Assembly: GCA_040769125.1 (NCBI GenBank)
Contig: JAXGLO010000001.1
Coordinates: 434,001-498,000 of the forward strand
Source of the DNA: CAIXSE01 sp040769125
GTDB lineage: Bacteria > Actinomycetota > Thermoleophilia > UBA2241
Direction: 5' to 3'
DNA: 64,000 nucleotides
The stretch's first letter is position 1; each line of letters begins with the position of its first letter. Both the position numbers and the translations under genes were made by a program. The notes below the pieces were generated by a model, which was not told the origin of the DNA, searched no databases, and saw only the letters and a program-made list of their open reading frames with translations. This document shows, piece by piece, positions 41,961 through 52,400 of the stretch.

Positions 41961-43204
41961 GATCTACGCGGTGCGCGCTGCACGACGTCGCCGTTGAACA
42001 CGTACCCGAGAAAACGGAAGCCCTGCTCAAACGAGGTTATACGCGTCTTCTCGCGCTTCAGCCTCAGCTTGGATGTCGCAAGTATGCGCTCTGCGTCCTT
42101 GAACGCGTCCTCGGCCTCGTCGCGCGAAGCGCACGCGACGACAAAGTCGTCGGCGTAGCGCACGAGATGGTAGCCAAGCGCGAGCATCTGTTCGTCGAAT
42201 TCGTCAAGGAAGACATTAGAGAGAAGCGGCGACACCGAGGCTCCTTGAGGGAGTCCGCGTACTGGACTCGGCTGGGCGTCTATGCCTTCCGTGGGCGCTG
42301 TGATCCACGCGCGCACAAGCCGCACCACAGCCTCGTCCATCACCAGTTCGCGGAAGCGTTCGACGACGATCTCGTGGTCGACCTCGTCGAAGAAGTGCTC
42401 GATGTCGGCCTCGAGCACCCATCGCAGACCGGCGTCCCGGTGGCGAGCAAGCAATGCAACCGCGCCGCGGACCGACCGACCGCGCCGATATGCGAAGCTG
42501 CATCGTTCAAACTCCCTCTCCCAGAGCGGCGCAAGCACTCGGAGGACAGCCTGTTGTGCGATCCTGTCTCGCACGGCGGGGATCCGCAGGATTCTGCTTG
42601 AGCCGTCGGCCTTGGGGATCAGTACCTGTCGGAGGGGCTCTGGGCGGTAGGATCCGTTGAGGAGCTGGGTCTGGAGCTTCTGGAGCCCGTCTGCGCGCCG
42701 CCGATCGAAGGCGGCGATGGTGACCCCGTCTGCACCCGCGCAGCCGCGGTTGGCTCGCACATCCAGGAAGGCTTTGTCGAGGTTCTCCATGGCGCAGACG
42801 AGCGCGAGGAGGCGTGATTGAGCCTTGAGGAGCCCTCGCTCAAGAGCGCCGGGTTGCGACTTGCGGACACGGGTCTGAGCGGGCTGGGCTTGGGGCGCAG
42901 TGCGGGGCGGCGCGATGGACGGGTCGTGCGCAATCTCAATGACGGCAGGCGCCTTCTCCGCCCTCAGGCGGACCGCCCGGGAGCCCATGACCTCCACCCG
43001 TTGCAGGCAGTTGCGGCAGAGTCTGTAGATGCGCACCGCATCGGCTTCTCGAGTCTCGCGGTGCAGAACCCGGAGCACATCGTCGTATGCGGACTCCGGG
43101 ATCTCGAATACCGAGTATTGCACGGCGATCCCGTGGTCGAGGAGTCTTTCGTGGAGTCGTCGCCGACGCCGGTTATCGGATACGTCGTAAGCGACAACCA
43201 GCAT
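41942..43204 (-). CDS. Cas2-reverse transcriptase fusion protein
   Basis: A 420-residue single frame. Residues 1-90 are Cas2: MLVVAYDVSDNRRRRRLHER with catalytic-type D7, then QYSVFEIPES and a C-terminal strand RVEVMG. A Pro/Gln/Ala linker (about 92-118) leads to a group II intron-like reverse transcriptase: RT1 around NRGCAGADGV (152-161), RT2 RILRIPAVRDRI, RT3 VLEADIEHFFDEVDH (D267), RT4 RGLPQGASVSPLLSN, RT5 RYADDFVVA with YADD 350-353, RT6-7 up to FRFLGYVF (397-403). It ends soon after RT7, so no thumb/maturase X or endonuclease domain is visible. ATG 43204 overlaps the cas1 stop (TAATG). RT beside Cas1/Cas2 in type III loci allows spacer acquisition from RNA; fusion to Cas2 rather than Cas1 is unusual. 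Confidence 0.9.
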   Translation of the reverse strand: MLVVAYDVSDNRRRRRLHERLLDHGIAVQYSVFEIPESAYDDVLRVLHRETREADAVRIYRLCRNCLQRVEVMGSRAVRLRAEKAPAVIEIAHDPSIAPPRTAPQAQPAQTRVRKSQPGALERGLLKAQSRLLALVCAMENLDKAFLDVRANRGCAGADGVTIAAFDRRRADGLQKLQTQLLNGSYRPEPLRQVLIPKADGSSRILRIPAVRDRIAQQAVLRVLAPLWEREFERCSFAYRRGRSVRGAVALLARHRDAGLRWVLEADIEHFFDEVDHEIVVERFRELVMDEAVVRLVRAWITAPTEGIDAQPSPVRGLPQGASVSPLLSNVFLDEFDEQMLALGYHLVRYADDFVVACASRDEAEDAFKDAERILATSKLRLKREKTRITSFEQGFRFLGYVFNGDVVQRAPRRSHTSLT

Positions 43205-44202
43205 TACTTGACGGTCAAGGGCTCGTAGGGCTGATCTGGCGACCGGAACCATGCGGCAAGCGAACGAGCGTCCAGAGCGATGTGCCTCAAGTAGGACGAG
43301 GGCTGTTTCTGCCCCTTGCGTCGCACCGTGCGCCTTGTCGCGCGACCAAATGCCCGACAGACGGTTGCTAGACCGGCTGGCGTGAGACGGCACGAACCGT
43401 CAGGTAGCAAAGCAAAGTCGTCGCGCGTGAGCATCCTCTTTGAGAACAGCGTCAGCGCGGTCGCACTGACCAGGAGAGGGCGGTAAACGTCTTCTAGATC
43501 CAAGGCCAGCGCTGGGGCGCCGCGTGAATTGCCATGCATGACCCCTTCGTAAGGGTCGAGTCGTGCTGCAGCCAGCGCTCCGATGGCTGTCGCCGCCAAG
43601 AGTCCCCCCAGCACGTCGAGAACAGTGTTGAACGGATCTCTGCCAGAGCGGATCGCGCGGTGGGTGAAGCCGAGCTTCGGATCGATTACGGCAACGATTG
43701 CTTTGAAGACGAGGAGTGATGCCGCTCCTTCTACGCCCCGCAGCGATGCAATCGATGTCCTGCTGGAGACCTCACTGCTGGCAGTGCGCAGATCGCGAAG
43801 AATCTGCTGCAGAGCATCGCTGCTACGGCGGAGGTCTAACCGACGGACAAGGGCACACTGATTGGCGATCTGTGCGAGAACGATTGCCGAGGCAAGGCGC
43901 AGACGAAGGTCAGGGCACTCGAGGCATGCGTACTGAGTGCGCCTCAACCGTGCTCCGGGCTCACATAACGGCAGGAGCGTGCCCCGATACCGTCCGTCGG
44001 ATGTCAGGAAGCTCACCGGTATCTTGCGGCTCATCGCGAGATCCAGTGCCCCCGCTGTGGTCTCAATGCGCCCACACAGGACGATGGCGTCGACATCGGA
44101 GATGCGCACTGTGGCAAGCTCTATGGCCCCAGAGGACACGACAAAGCGCTCCCGCTCTCGTCGTACCTCCGCCCCCTGCTCGTCGATCAGCAAGAGCCCC
44201 AT
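43204..44202 (-). CDS. cas1: Cas1 integrase
   Basis: 332 residues. The catalytic set of Cas1 is visible: E158 in RGVEGAASLL, H223 in GVMHGN, and D235/D238 in ALALDLEDVYRP. The N-terminal beta domain (MGLLLIDEQGAEV) and the helical C-terminal domain are both complete. It integrates new spacers together with Cas2, which here is part of the following RT fusion. The ATG at 44202 has GGGAG 7 nt upstream. It is transcribed away from the CRISPR array. Confidence 0.93.
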   Translation of the reverse strand: MGLLLIDEQGAEVRRERERFVVSSGAIELATVRISDVDAIVLCGRIETTAGALDLAMSRKIPVSFLTSDGRYRGTLLPLCEPGARLRRTQYACLECPDLRLRLASAIVLAQIANQCALVRRLDLRRSSDALQQILRDLRTASSEVSSRTSIASLRGVEGAASLLVFKAIVAVIDPKLGFTHRAIRSGRDPFNTVLDVLGGLLAATAIGALAAARLDPYEGVMHGNSRGAPALALDLEDVYRPLLVSATALTLFSKRMLTRDDFALLPDGSCRLTPAGLATVCRAFGRATRRTVRRKGQKQPSSYLRHIALDARSLAAWFRSPDQPYEPLTVK

Positions 44203-44593
44203 CGTCGTCTCCCGAAGCTGCTCGGTAGGGCGATCGGTGCGCTCTTCGCCTCCGGAGCCGCCCCACAGGTGTCCGTTTTCGCCAGACGCCATACCACTCC
44301 TGTCCGATGCGGATGGCCGAGGGCTCAAGCAAGCACAGAGAAAAAGATGCACACCGGCACTTGCTGAGCCGATTCTGCTGCAAACAGCCGTTTTTGACTT
44401 AAGTGTGCATCTCAGATTGAGGCAAGCAGGCTCGAGATGCACACCTCTTCTTAAAAACGCCTGCACAATGCCGCTTTCCGGGAGATCGTAGCTCTTCTCC
44501 GGAACTCATTCTCGGGGGTAGCGTGTACGGCGGAAACCGATGTACACTTGAGCACACGATTCCGCTGGATTTCGGCTTGAGAATCGGACAGGA
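44203..44593 (+). promoter_or_regulatory. CRISPR leader and divergent cas1 promoter region
   Basis: A 391-bp AT-richer stretch without a gene. It holds an 11-bp inverted repeat GTGTGCATCTC (44403-44413) / GAGATGCACAC (44434-44444) and a third direct copy AGATGCACAC at 44345-44354, with short A/T runs nearby. TACACT at 44543-44548 is a possible -10 for the array. The degenerate repeat lies at the other end of the array, so this side is the leader. Confidence 0.65.
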
Positions 44594-45498
44594 GCCTCAG
44601 AGGCAGGGACGCCCCATAGGGCATTGAGACAATCATTATTCACACCGGCCGAGTTGACGTCGGCTGCCTCAGAGGCAGGGACGCCCCATAGGGCATTGAG
44701 ACTTTGGGTATGGACCAATGTGTGCATCACACCCAAGGAAGCCTCAGAGGCAGGGACGCCCCATAGGGCATTGAGACTCGAGAAAGTGCACGACCACCGC
44801 GTCACCCACGCACGTTGTGCCTCAGAGGCAGGGACGCCCCATAGGGCATTGAGACGGCGTCTTTGCGCGTGATGTCGGCCTCGCGGGCGAGCCTCAGAGG
44901 CAGGGACGCCCCATAGGGCATTGAGACAGGTAGTCCTCGTTACGCAAACCCCCACGATCGGGTACGCCTCAGAGGCAGGGACGCCCCATAGGGCATTGAG
45001 ACGTATGCGATCCTCGATCATGTCTACCGGCAGTCTCGGGTCTGGCCTCAGAGGCAGGGACGCCCCATAGGGCATTGAGACAACAAACACGAGAACCAAA
45101 ACATTTTTGCCACCTCCGCCTCAGAGGCAGGGACGCCCCATAGGGCATTGAGACCTTGCGTCCCCACGGGCCTCGCCCTCGAACCAGCGCCTCAGAGGCA
45201 GGGACGCCCCATAGGGCATTGAGACCCACCCCGCGTCGGCCGAAGGCCAGTGCCCCCTCCTGCCTCAGAGGCAGGGACGCCCCATAGGGCATTGAGACGA
45301 AGCGAACTCTCCCTTCCTCTATGGGCTCGATGGTCAGCCTCAGAGGCAGGGACGCCCCATAGGGCATTGAGACGCCAAGTTAAAAATCGAGAGCGCTTTT
45401 TGAGCTTCGAAGCCTCAGAGGCAGGGACGCCCCATAGGGCATTGAGACGAATCGTAGTGTTCGATGTGGAAGCTGGCGGGTGCCAGCCTCAGAGGCAG
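44594..45498 (+). CRISPR. CRISPR array, 12 full repeats of 37 bp plus a degenerate terminal repeat
   Basis: Full repeats start at 44594, 44666, 44741, 44819, 44891, 44966, 45045, 45118, 45189, 45262, 45337 and 45412. A thirteenth at 45486 keeps only its first 13 bases. The twelve spacers are 34-42 bp, a wide spread typical of type III. The repeat opens with the inverted repeat GCCTCAGAGGC, contains the hairpin GCCC-CATA-GGGC, and ends ATTGAGAC, close to the 8-nt 5' handle AUUGAAAC of type III and I-D crRNAs. The degenerate end on the right and the handle both indicate plus-strand transcription from the leader at the left. All twelve repeats appear identical. Spacer sources cannot be told without a search. 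Confidence 0.98.
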
Positions 45499-45534
45499 TC
45501 ACGCTCAATCGTCGTCGCTCCGCCCGAATCGCTA

Positions 45535-45564
45535 TTGACACCCTTCGGGCTGAGTTCATAAGGT
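45535..45564 (+). promoter_or_regulatory. Promoter of the type III effector operon
   Basis: TTGACA (45535-45540), an 18-bp spacer with the mini hairpin CCCTTCGGG, and TAAGGT (45559-45564). It starts 36 bp after the last matching base of the array, so effector transcription can be independent of the array. A further hairpin (GGCAG...CTGCC, about 45610-45629) lies in the 5' UTR. Confidence 0.55.
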
Positions 45565-45644
45565 CCGTAGGTCCGTGCGTGCTACGCGGGCTAGCTCTGG
45601 GATCCGCTAGGCAGGGTTGCGGCTCTGCCCATCAGGAGGTGTGC

Positions 45645-47282
45645 ATGGATGAAGGTGCGCCCGGTGTCAGGTTGGCGAAGTTCGCACTCACCAACCTTCT
45701 GGACTACGTCCACGACACGGAGAACCTCAGCGTTATCCGGGCCGCCAGCAAGCAGCTGGACGATGTGGCTCGCGCCGTAGGGACTACGGTTCTTCCGACT
45801 GGAGCGCTGGTCTATGCTGCGTCCAGCGAAGCCCTGTTCAAGCTCGACCCTAGTGCGGAGGCTGATCTCCAGGCGATAGCCGATGCGGTGGACGATGCCT
45901 GCAGGAAAGCCCCATACGTCACGGCGGTCCTCAAGCATGTTGACCCTCAGCCGGGTTGGACGCTTGAGCGCAGCCTTGCTTGCCTCGACAACCAGCTGCG
46001 GCGTGCGCAGATGCAACAGGCCAGTGTCGTACCTGGCGACTTGACCGGCAAGGGACCATGCGGTCTGGACGGTGTGCGCCCTGCCACAATCGAAGGCTGC
46101 TGGGTGGGGGATGGCAAGAGATTGCTCTCAGGTCATGCTGCCTCACGCTTGCAGAGCGGAAGACGGCAGCGAGGGTGGCGTGCGCGCCAGCTCTTCCCAA
46201 GAGATGTCCCCGATGATGTTGATATGGAAGAGGAGGCGGGATCGTCGTGGGAGGAATCGTTCGAGGCCTTCAAGCACTTCTCGCCGGAGGGGCCGATAGC
46301 CTCCAAGATGTGTGTGCTCCACGCCGACGGCAACAGGTTCGGCGCTTGTCGCCGCCGCTTGACGCGGGTCGGCGATCTCACTGCCTTCAGCACGCTTGTA
46401 GAGGCGGCGCTGACAAGGACATTGCAAGAGGCTCTCCGGGATCTCTGGGCGCAGGCGGATGCGCACAAAGCGCTCCCCTTTCACGTTCTGTATTGGGCCG
46501 GCGACGAGTTCAGCATAGTTGTGCCGGCGGCCGCTGGGGTGGCCGTTGCCAAGAAAATCCTTACGAGCTTCTCGCAGGGCGTACGCGACGCCCTTGGCGA
46601 GATTGGGGACGGTGACGAGCACAAGCGAATTGATGAGGCCACGGGCGAAGGCGCCCTGACGCTTGCTCTGGGCATGCTCGTCTGCGACTCACACCAGCCC
46701 ATCGAGGCGGCCACAGCGGCGAGTCGGCGGCTGTGCGAGCGGGCCAAGACTGCACTCGCAGAGGAGGGGTCGGAGCACCGAGCAGCGGAGAAAGCGGAGA
46801 ATCTTGTCAGCTTCTCGGTGGTCGAGTCGGGTTCTGTCGCGGGTGCGGATCGCGAGGAAGGACACGACACCGTACGGCACCCGCTTACGGCCAGCGGTTT
46901 CTGCACTCTCGTGGACGAACTGAGTGTTCTCAGGCTGGCGGGCTTCTCTTCTGGGAGGGCCATCGCTCTCTCGGCAGCCCTTGCTGCGCCTCAAGGTACA
47001 CCGGAGGAGGAACGCAGCGTCCGCGCCGCCACATGGAAGATCCTCTCGCGAGCTGCATGGGGAGATATGGAGGAGGCGATCCAGCGAAAGGCAAATGACC
47101 CGAAAGAGAATCCGACGAAGATGGGAGTGGATGTCGCGTTGCGTACGCTTCGTGGGCTGCGGCCCTCTTCCGAGGGCGACTGCGAGCGCGATTCGCAGTA
47201 TGTGGCGCCATGGCCCGCTCGGCGCGAGCTGTGGGACTATGCAGTGATCACCCCGGCTGGATCTCGGAGGCCTAGACCATGA
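45645..47282 (+). CDS. cas10: Cas10-like protein without HD domain, AGDEF palm motif
   Basis: A 545-residue divergent Cas10. The N-terminus looks like a degenerate first palm (GALVYAASSEALFKL, about 53-67). A Cys-containing region GPCGLDGVRPATIEGC (about 137-152) resembles the Cas10 zinc region. The second palm has HADGNRFG (226-233) and YWAGDEFSIVV (283-293), in which AGDEF replaces GGDD but keeps the two acids needed for nucleotidyl cyclase activity. No N-terminal HD nuclease is present. It probably detects target RNA binding and may make a cyclic oligoadenylate or related messenger. ATG 45645 follows AGGAGG. Its stop overlaps the next gene (ATGA). Confidence 0.75.
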   Translation: MDEGAPGVRLAKFALTNLLDYVHDTENLSVIRAASKQLDDVARAVGTTVLPTGALVYAASSEALFKLDPSAEADLQAIADAVDDACRKAPYVTAVLKHVDPQPGWTLERSLACLDNQLRRAQMQQASVVPGDLTGKGPCGLDGVRPATIEGCWVGDGKRLLSGHAASRLQSGRRQRGWRARQLFPRDVPDDVDMEEEAGSSWEESFEAFKHFSPEGPIASKMCVLHADGNRFGACRRRLTRVGDLTAFSTLVEAALTRTLQEALRDLWAQADAHKALPFHVLYWAGDEFSIVVPAAAGVAVAKKILTSFSQGVRDALGEIGDGDEHKRIDEATGEGALTLALGMLVCDSHQPIEAATAASRRLCERAKTALAEEGSEHRAAEKAENLVSFSVVESGSVAGADREEGHDTVRHPLTASGFCTLVDELSVLRLAGFSSGRAIALSAALAAPQGTPEEERSVRAATWKILSRAAWGDMEEAIQRKANDPKENPTKMGVDVALRTLRGLRPSSEGDCERDSQYVAPWPARRELWDYAVITPAGSRRPRP

Positions 47283-49402
47283 CCTCACTTGTCATCGACT
47301 TCGCTTGGGTTGTCAAAGGCCCGTTTGTGACGGGGGGAGCCGACGCCACGCAGGCGCTCAACACGGTCTTCCACCGAGACAGTGCCGGAGCGCTTTGCGT
47401 CGCCAGGAGTCACGTCAAAGGCAAGTACCTCGATGTCGCTCTTGACGGCAGTGAGGCCGGCCTTGTGGCGCCCTCGTGGGTGCGTTTCTGGATGGGGGAG
47501 GCAGATCAGCAGAAGCCACGAGGCCAGCGCATCTTCTTCAGCGACCTGCGGCCTCATCCTGGAGCCGCAGTCAAGGATGGCACATGGCGTCGCGAGGACT
47601 TGGATGCATGGCCGGTCGGTGTGATTGACGCTGACGACGAGATAGCTGCGGCCCCGTATTGGCCGACGCAGTTCGCCGACCTGGTTCCGGGTGGTGGCGA
47701 CCGAGTGACACGCACCGCGATCGGCGAGGCGGGCGTAGCCGAGCCGCACACGCTCCGAGTTGTGGAATCACAACCGCGTGGCGCCGAGCTTGTGTGGTCC
47801 GGCCGGATTGAGGCGCAACACCATGACCGGGCCGAGCTCGTGGCTTTGGCCGCTTTCTTGCTGCGCTGCGCCGGTCGAGTCGAGAACCTTGGAGGATTCA
47901 CAGGAAGCGGCTATGGGGTCATCGTCTCACCTCAAGGCGCAATGCCGTTCGAGGCGACGATCGACGAGCAGCCTGTCGCTCTGAGCGAGCTCGAGGAGGC
48001 AGGACGCTCCTGCGCCAATGCTGCGCGAGGCAAGAAGAAGGGAGCCTGGCACGCAGTGCCGACGCCGAAGACGCCCGTGGCCTCCGAATCGTCGTTCGCA
48101 GCGGCTGTCGAAACTCAGCAGTGGAGTCGTCGCAGCCTCGTCCTCTCGCCCCTCGAACCGGTGTGTATGTTGGATCGTAAACGTCCCGACGTGCACTACG
48201 CATCCAGTCGTGAAGACATCACTGGAGCCGTCCTCAAGGGCGCCTTGGCGGGTGCTCTGAACCGTGAAACGGGCTGCCCGATAACGCGCCCGATCGATGC
48301 GTCTCACCCGGCGGCGGCAGAGTACCCTGAGCTGTGCAGCCACTTCGAGCAGATTCGCTTTCTGCACGCTCTTCCGTTGGCGCCGGAGTGGGCAGGCGAG
48401 GATGTTGTGCGACCGCTGCGTGTGCCGCTCTCGGCGTTTGCATCGAGCAAGCGGGCGGCAGCCGTGTGGGATGCGGCGCTCCACTGGGATGAGGCTGAGC
48501 CCGCCCCCGGTATGTACGAAGCGTTCTTCGCACCCGACTGCGACGATCTGACCGGCTTTCTTGTCGACAACGGCGTTGCTGGGGAGGAGCTCAAGGCTTA
48601 CTCGCTAGCCATGGGATCGGAGGTCCACGTCGCCATCGACCCGTCGTCGGGAGCGGCTGCGGTAGGCCAGCTCTTTGGGTACGACGTCATCCCAGCGGTG
48701 AGGCCTGGCGGGTCGGGCGACAATGCCGCTGGGCCTCGCCGGAACTTCTTTGCGACCCGGGTGGCGGTGCCGGACGACGGACACGGACTCGCCGGTCGGC
48801 TGCTGGACCAGATCGAGAAGATCCTGCCCTACATGCGGATCGGCAAGACCGACGCCGCTGTGAGGTGGTGGAGATGCAATGAGCCGTCGCGGCCTCTCGA
48901 AGAGCGCCTCAAGGCCTATGGCGATGCACCGGTTGTCATCACCCTTGTCACCGATGCCCTGCTGCCGCTTGAGACCGAGCAAATGAAGAGCATGACGGAC
49001 ATGACGCTCTTGTACGACGCGGCTTGGAATAAAGTATGGGCGTCGCTGACCAACGAGTCGACGGCCAAGCTGTCGATCCAGGATGTTTTTGCCCGGCAGG
49101 AGCTGCGGGGCGGATGGATCGGTCGGCGTGGGCGGACAGGATCCTATCGGGCGTTCTGTCTCACGCGCGCCGGCAGCGTGTTTGTCACCAAATCAGCCGC
49201 CTCCTCGGTAGTGAGCGACCCTGTTGCGATGGACGCTCTCCGCGCGATCGAGGAGAGGGGCGTGCCGCTGGCGGATGCGGAGTTGACCTGGCGCACATGT
49301 CCATATGTGCCGGAGAACGGCTTTGGTGAGGTGCTCGTGTGTCCAAGCTGGCATCTTCAGCGAAGCCCCCGAAGGGCGATGGGCAATGGAGGGTCCCTAT
49401 GA
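47279..49402 (+). CDS. Csx10-like RAMP superfamily CRISPR protein
   Basis: A 707-residue RAMP protein. It begins with the RAMP strand and loop WVVKGPFVTGGADATQALN and the SHVKGKYLD turn that corresponds to I-P-G-S-S-x-K-G. The middle has GGFTGSGYG, a glycine-rich RAMP loop. The C-terminal half (GGWIGRRGRTGSYRAFCL, then NGFGEVLV) resembles the end of Csx10. At least two RRM-like domains are likely. It would cap or form part of the crRNA backbone. ATG 47279 and the stop both overlap neighbours by 4 bp. Confidence 0.7.
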   Translation: MTSLVIDFAWVVKGPFVTGGADATQALNTVFHRDSAGALCVARSHVKGKYLDVALDGSEAGLVAPSWVRFWMGEADQQKPRGQRIFFSDLRPHPGAAVKDGTWRREDLDAWPVGVIDADDEIAAAPYWPTQFADLVPGGGDRVTRTAIGEAGVAEPHTLRVVESQPRGAELVWSGRIEAQHHDRAELVALAAFLLRCAGRVENLGGFTGSGYGVIVSPQGAMPFEATIDEQPVALSELEEAGRSCANAARGKKKGAWHAVPTPKTPVASESSFAAAVETQQWSRRSLVLSPLEPVCMLDRKRPDVHYASSREDITGAVLKGALAGALNRETGCPITRPIDASHPAAAEYPELCSHFEQIRFLHALPLAPEWAGEDVVRPLRVPLSAFASSKRAAAVWDAALHWDEAEPAPGMYEAFFAPDCDDLTGFLVDNGVAGEELKAYSLAMGSEVHVAIDPSSGAAAVGQLFGYDVIPAVRPGGSGDNAAGPRRNFFATRVAVPDDGHGLAGRLLDQIEKILPYMRIGKTDAAVRWWRCNEPSRPLEERLKAYGDAPVVITLVTDALLPLETEQMKSMTDMTLLYDAAWNKVWASLTNESTAKLSIQDVFARQELRGGWIGRRGRTGSYRAFCLTRAGSVFVTKSAASSVVSDPVAMDALRAIEERGVPLADAELTWRTCPYVPENGFGEVLVCPSWHLQRSPRRAMGNGGSL

Positions 49403-52400
49403 GCATAGGTCACAGCGCTCTGAGCGAGGAGGACTGCCTCCTTGTCGCCGAGCAGAGCCGGCCCCCCGGACGTCCCTTTCTGAATCGTGTCCTCTTCTCC
49501 GGCCTGTTGACATGTCGCAGTCCGCTCCATATCGCCTCAGGCGAGGAATTGGATCAGTCGTGCGAGCCCCGGCGGATGATCGTGGATGCGGCCGTGGAGA
49601 CGGATGCCGACGGTCACCCCGTCATTCCCGGGAGCGCGCTCAAAGGCGTGCTGCGTCAACGCGTCAAGGACGCGTTCCCGGGTAAGGCGGGGGAGAGTCT
49701 GGCCGACGCCGTCTTCGGGCGGCTGGAGGCGAACGGCACGTCTGTGGCGGTTGGTCAATGTACCAAGGTGGATTGCCTCGATGCCCCGCGGGCGATCGAG
49801 GTCCACGAGATGGATGTTCTGTCCCCGGCTGCGCCTCCACATTGGGACAAGCGCAGGGGTACATACGTTGCGCACTCGGTGAGCCTTACCGATGAAGGCG
49901 TGGCCAAGGAGCATCACCTGTACAGCCTGGAGCTGGTACCGCCGGGGACAATCTTCCGCGTCGAGCTCTGGGGGAGAAACCTCGCTGAGGAGGAGATCGC
50001 GCTTGTGCTGTGGCTCCTCAGCAGCTTCAACGACGAGGTCTGGCCGATTACTCTGGGCGGGCACAGCGGCAGAGGCTTCGGCGTGCTGGCGTGGACGCAA
50101 CCGTCCGTATGCATCAGCGGCACGTACTGGGAGGCGCTCAGAGGCGATCCGGATTGGGCAAGCGCCGCTGCCAGCTGGTTTGAGACCGATGTGCGATCGC
50201 TGCGAGAAGCGCTTCGCAGTGGCGTCGGCAAGCTGGACGCTCAAGGGTTGAGGCGTGTGTCGGCGCTGGCGGACAAGTACGACGCGCTGTCACGAAAGAT
50301 GGCCACTGTTACCTCGGTGTCTATCGACGTCGAGCTCGAGCTCCTGTCGGATCTCGTGGTTCGCGGTTATCCTTCCGAGGGGGTCGACGAAGCCACGTTC
50401 ACCCTGGCCACCGGTCAGGCGAAGACGCGTGGGCTTCTGCGGGACACAAAGCTGGCGGCGCCGGGCGAAAGGCTGCTCGGTGGTGACAGTGGGCAGGTAG
50501 GCTCGCTGGCGTTTGCGGTACGCCTTGACGGTGCAACACCCGCAGTACCGCATGCCACGTTCGAGCTGCCGGGAAGCTCGTTGCGCGGAGCGATGCGGGC
50601 TGTCTGCCGTCGCTCGATGTCACGCGTTGAAGAGTCTCTCTTTGGATCATTGGATGGCAAGGGGCGCATCTCATTCGAGCCTTTCGCGTCGCCTGACTTC
50701 CACGGGGGCCTCGGCGGCATCCTGTATGAGGGGCAGTGCATCGGCACGAAGCTTGTCGTCAAGGAGCGAGCGCCACTCGACAGGATGGTCGGCGGCGTCA
50801 AGCACGGCGGGTTGCATCGCTTTCTCGCTGTGCGTCGCGGCGTGACGATGACGGGCCGTGTGCGGATCTTTGATCTTCAGGACGACGATCTGGCTGCGAT
50901 TGCCGCTTGGCGAGATCGCCTGAACGTCGGCTTGGCGCGCTTGGGTGGTGTGGTCGCCGAAGGCGATGGTCAGGTAGCGATGAGTGTGTCGGGCATCAAG
51001 GTCAGAGGCAAGAGGCGCACACCTGTTCCGGCTCTTCCGGAGCCTGGAATCGTCGAGTCGCCTGCCACTCTCAACTGGGCGCCTTTGACTCCGGCTGCAG
51101 TGATGGACACTGCTCCACCTCTTCCGGAGTCCGTTGAGCCGTATGCGATGAATCCATACGACTTCGTGCCTTTCCCTCGTGGTGATGGTGGTGCGGGGCC
51201 GTACATCGCACCCGTCCTGTGCTCCGTGGCTGCTTGGGAGGGTCTCTCCGAGATCGAGGAGGACCTTCTGAGCGGCCGTCTGACGGTTCGCCTCGATGCG
51301 CTGCAGCCGGTGTTTGTCGCGGGGCGGTGGACCGGTGACCCTAGGCACGGCCACTGGCAGTTCCACCGAGCTCAGGGAGGTGCGGCAGTTCCCGGCGCAA
51401 GCATCCGGGGCATGCTGCGCTCCTATGTAGAGGCGGCCTGGAACTGCTGGGTTAGCACCTACACGCGCAACGCTCCCGAAGCGGCAGACGTGATGCAACT
51501 CCATCGGGATCAGCCGTACGGGAAGCGATATGGAGGCGGCCGTGATCGGAATGGGCGCTACGTGGGCTTCAATACCGATACGTCGTGGCGGGACTACAGC
51601 GGGGTCGACGGCAAGGGGCCGCGCAAGCCCGAGATTGCTCAGGCCTTGCCTAAGCCTTACGTCCCTCGGGCGGCCGTAGCGTCGACAACCGGGGTGGACG
51701 TGGCAACGTTTTTGTTCGGCGCGGTTCTCGACCCTGAGGGTGAAGACCGCGAAGGGTTCGCCCTTCGCTCCCGAGTGTCTGTCGGCGACGCCATGCTCGA
51801 CGCAGGCAGCTTGTCCAACACGTGGTGGTACCCTGACCTCGGTGGCAGAGCTCTGCTTGGCGGTGCCAAGCCGTCAAAATCCTCGATGATGTACTTCGAG
51901 GTTGAGGGCGGCACCGTCAGGAAGCGAGAAACGGCCGGGCATCTTGTCGCGCAGTTTTCGGCAGGCCCGTTCCGCGGTCGCAAGTTCTACTTCCATCAGG
52001 ACGCACGCCTGTGTGCCAAGTCATACCGTGATACGGGAAGTAAAGTGAATTGCTGGGCGCGGGCCCAGGGCGCGAACACCGTTAAACGTCATGTTGAGGC
52101 GCTGGACATTGGCGGTTCGGCTGAGTTCCACATCTGGTTTGATCGGGTGCCGGCGTGTTGCCTGAGCCTGCTGCTGGATGCACTGAGCCCCTCCAGTGGT
52201 GTCCGCCACAAGCTCGGCGGGCTCAAGGCCTTTGGCTTCGGGTCGGTCAGCTTGACGCCGATCGAATTGGAGCTTTTCGGTACGGGATCCAACGGGCGTC
52301 TGGTGCGGAGAACACAGGACGAAAACTCCTTCAAGAATAGACCTTCCAAGGCGACCGACTGGCAGTGGGCTTGTGATGCACGCGCCTATCGCATGAGCGA

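Noticed and set aside
44506..45367. Repetitive open frames on both strands that encode units such as LNALWGVPASEA
   Set aside because: They are translations of the CRISPR repeats and spacers, not proteins.
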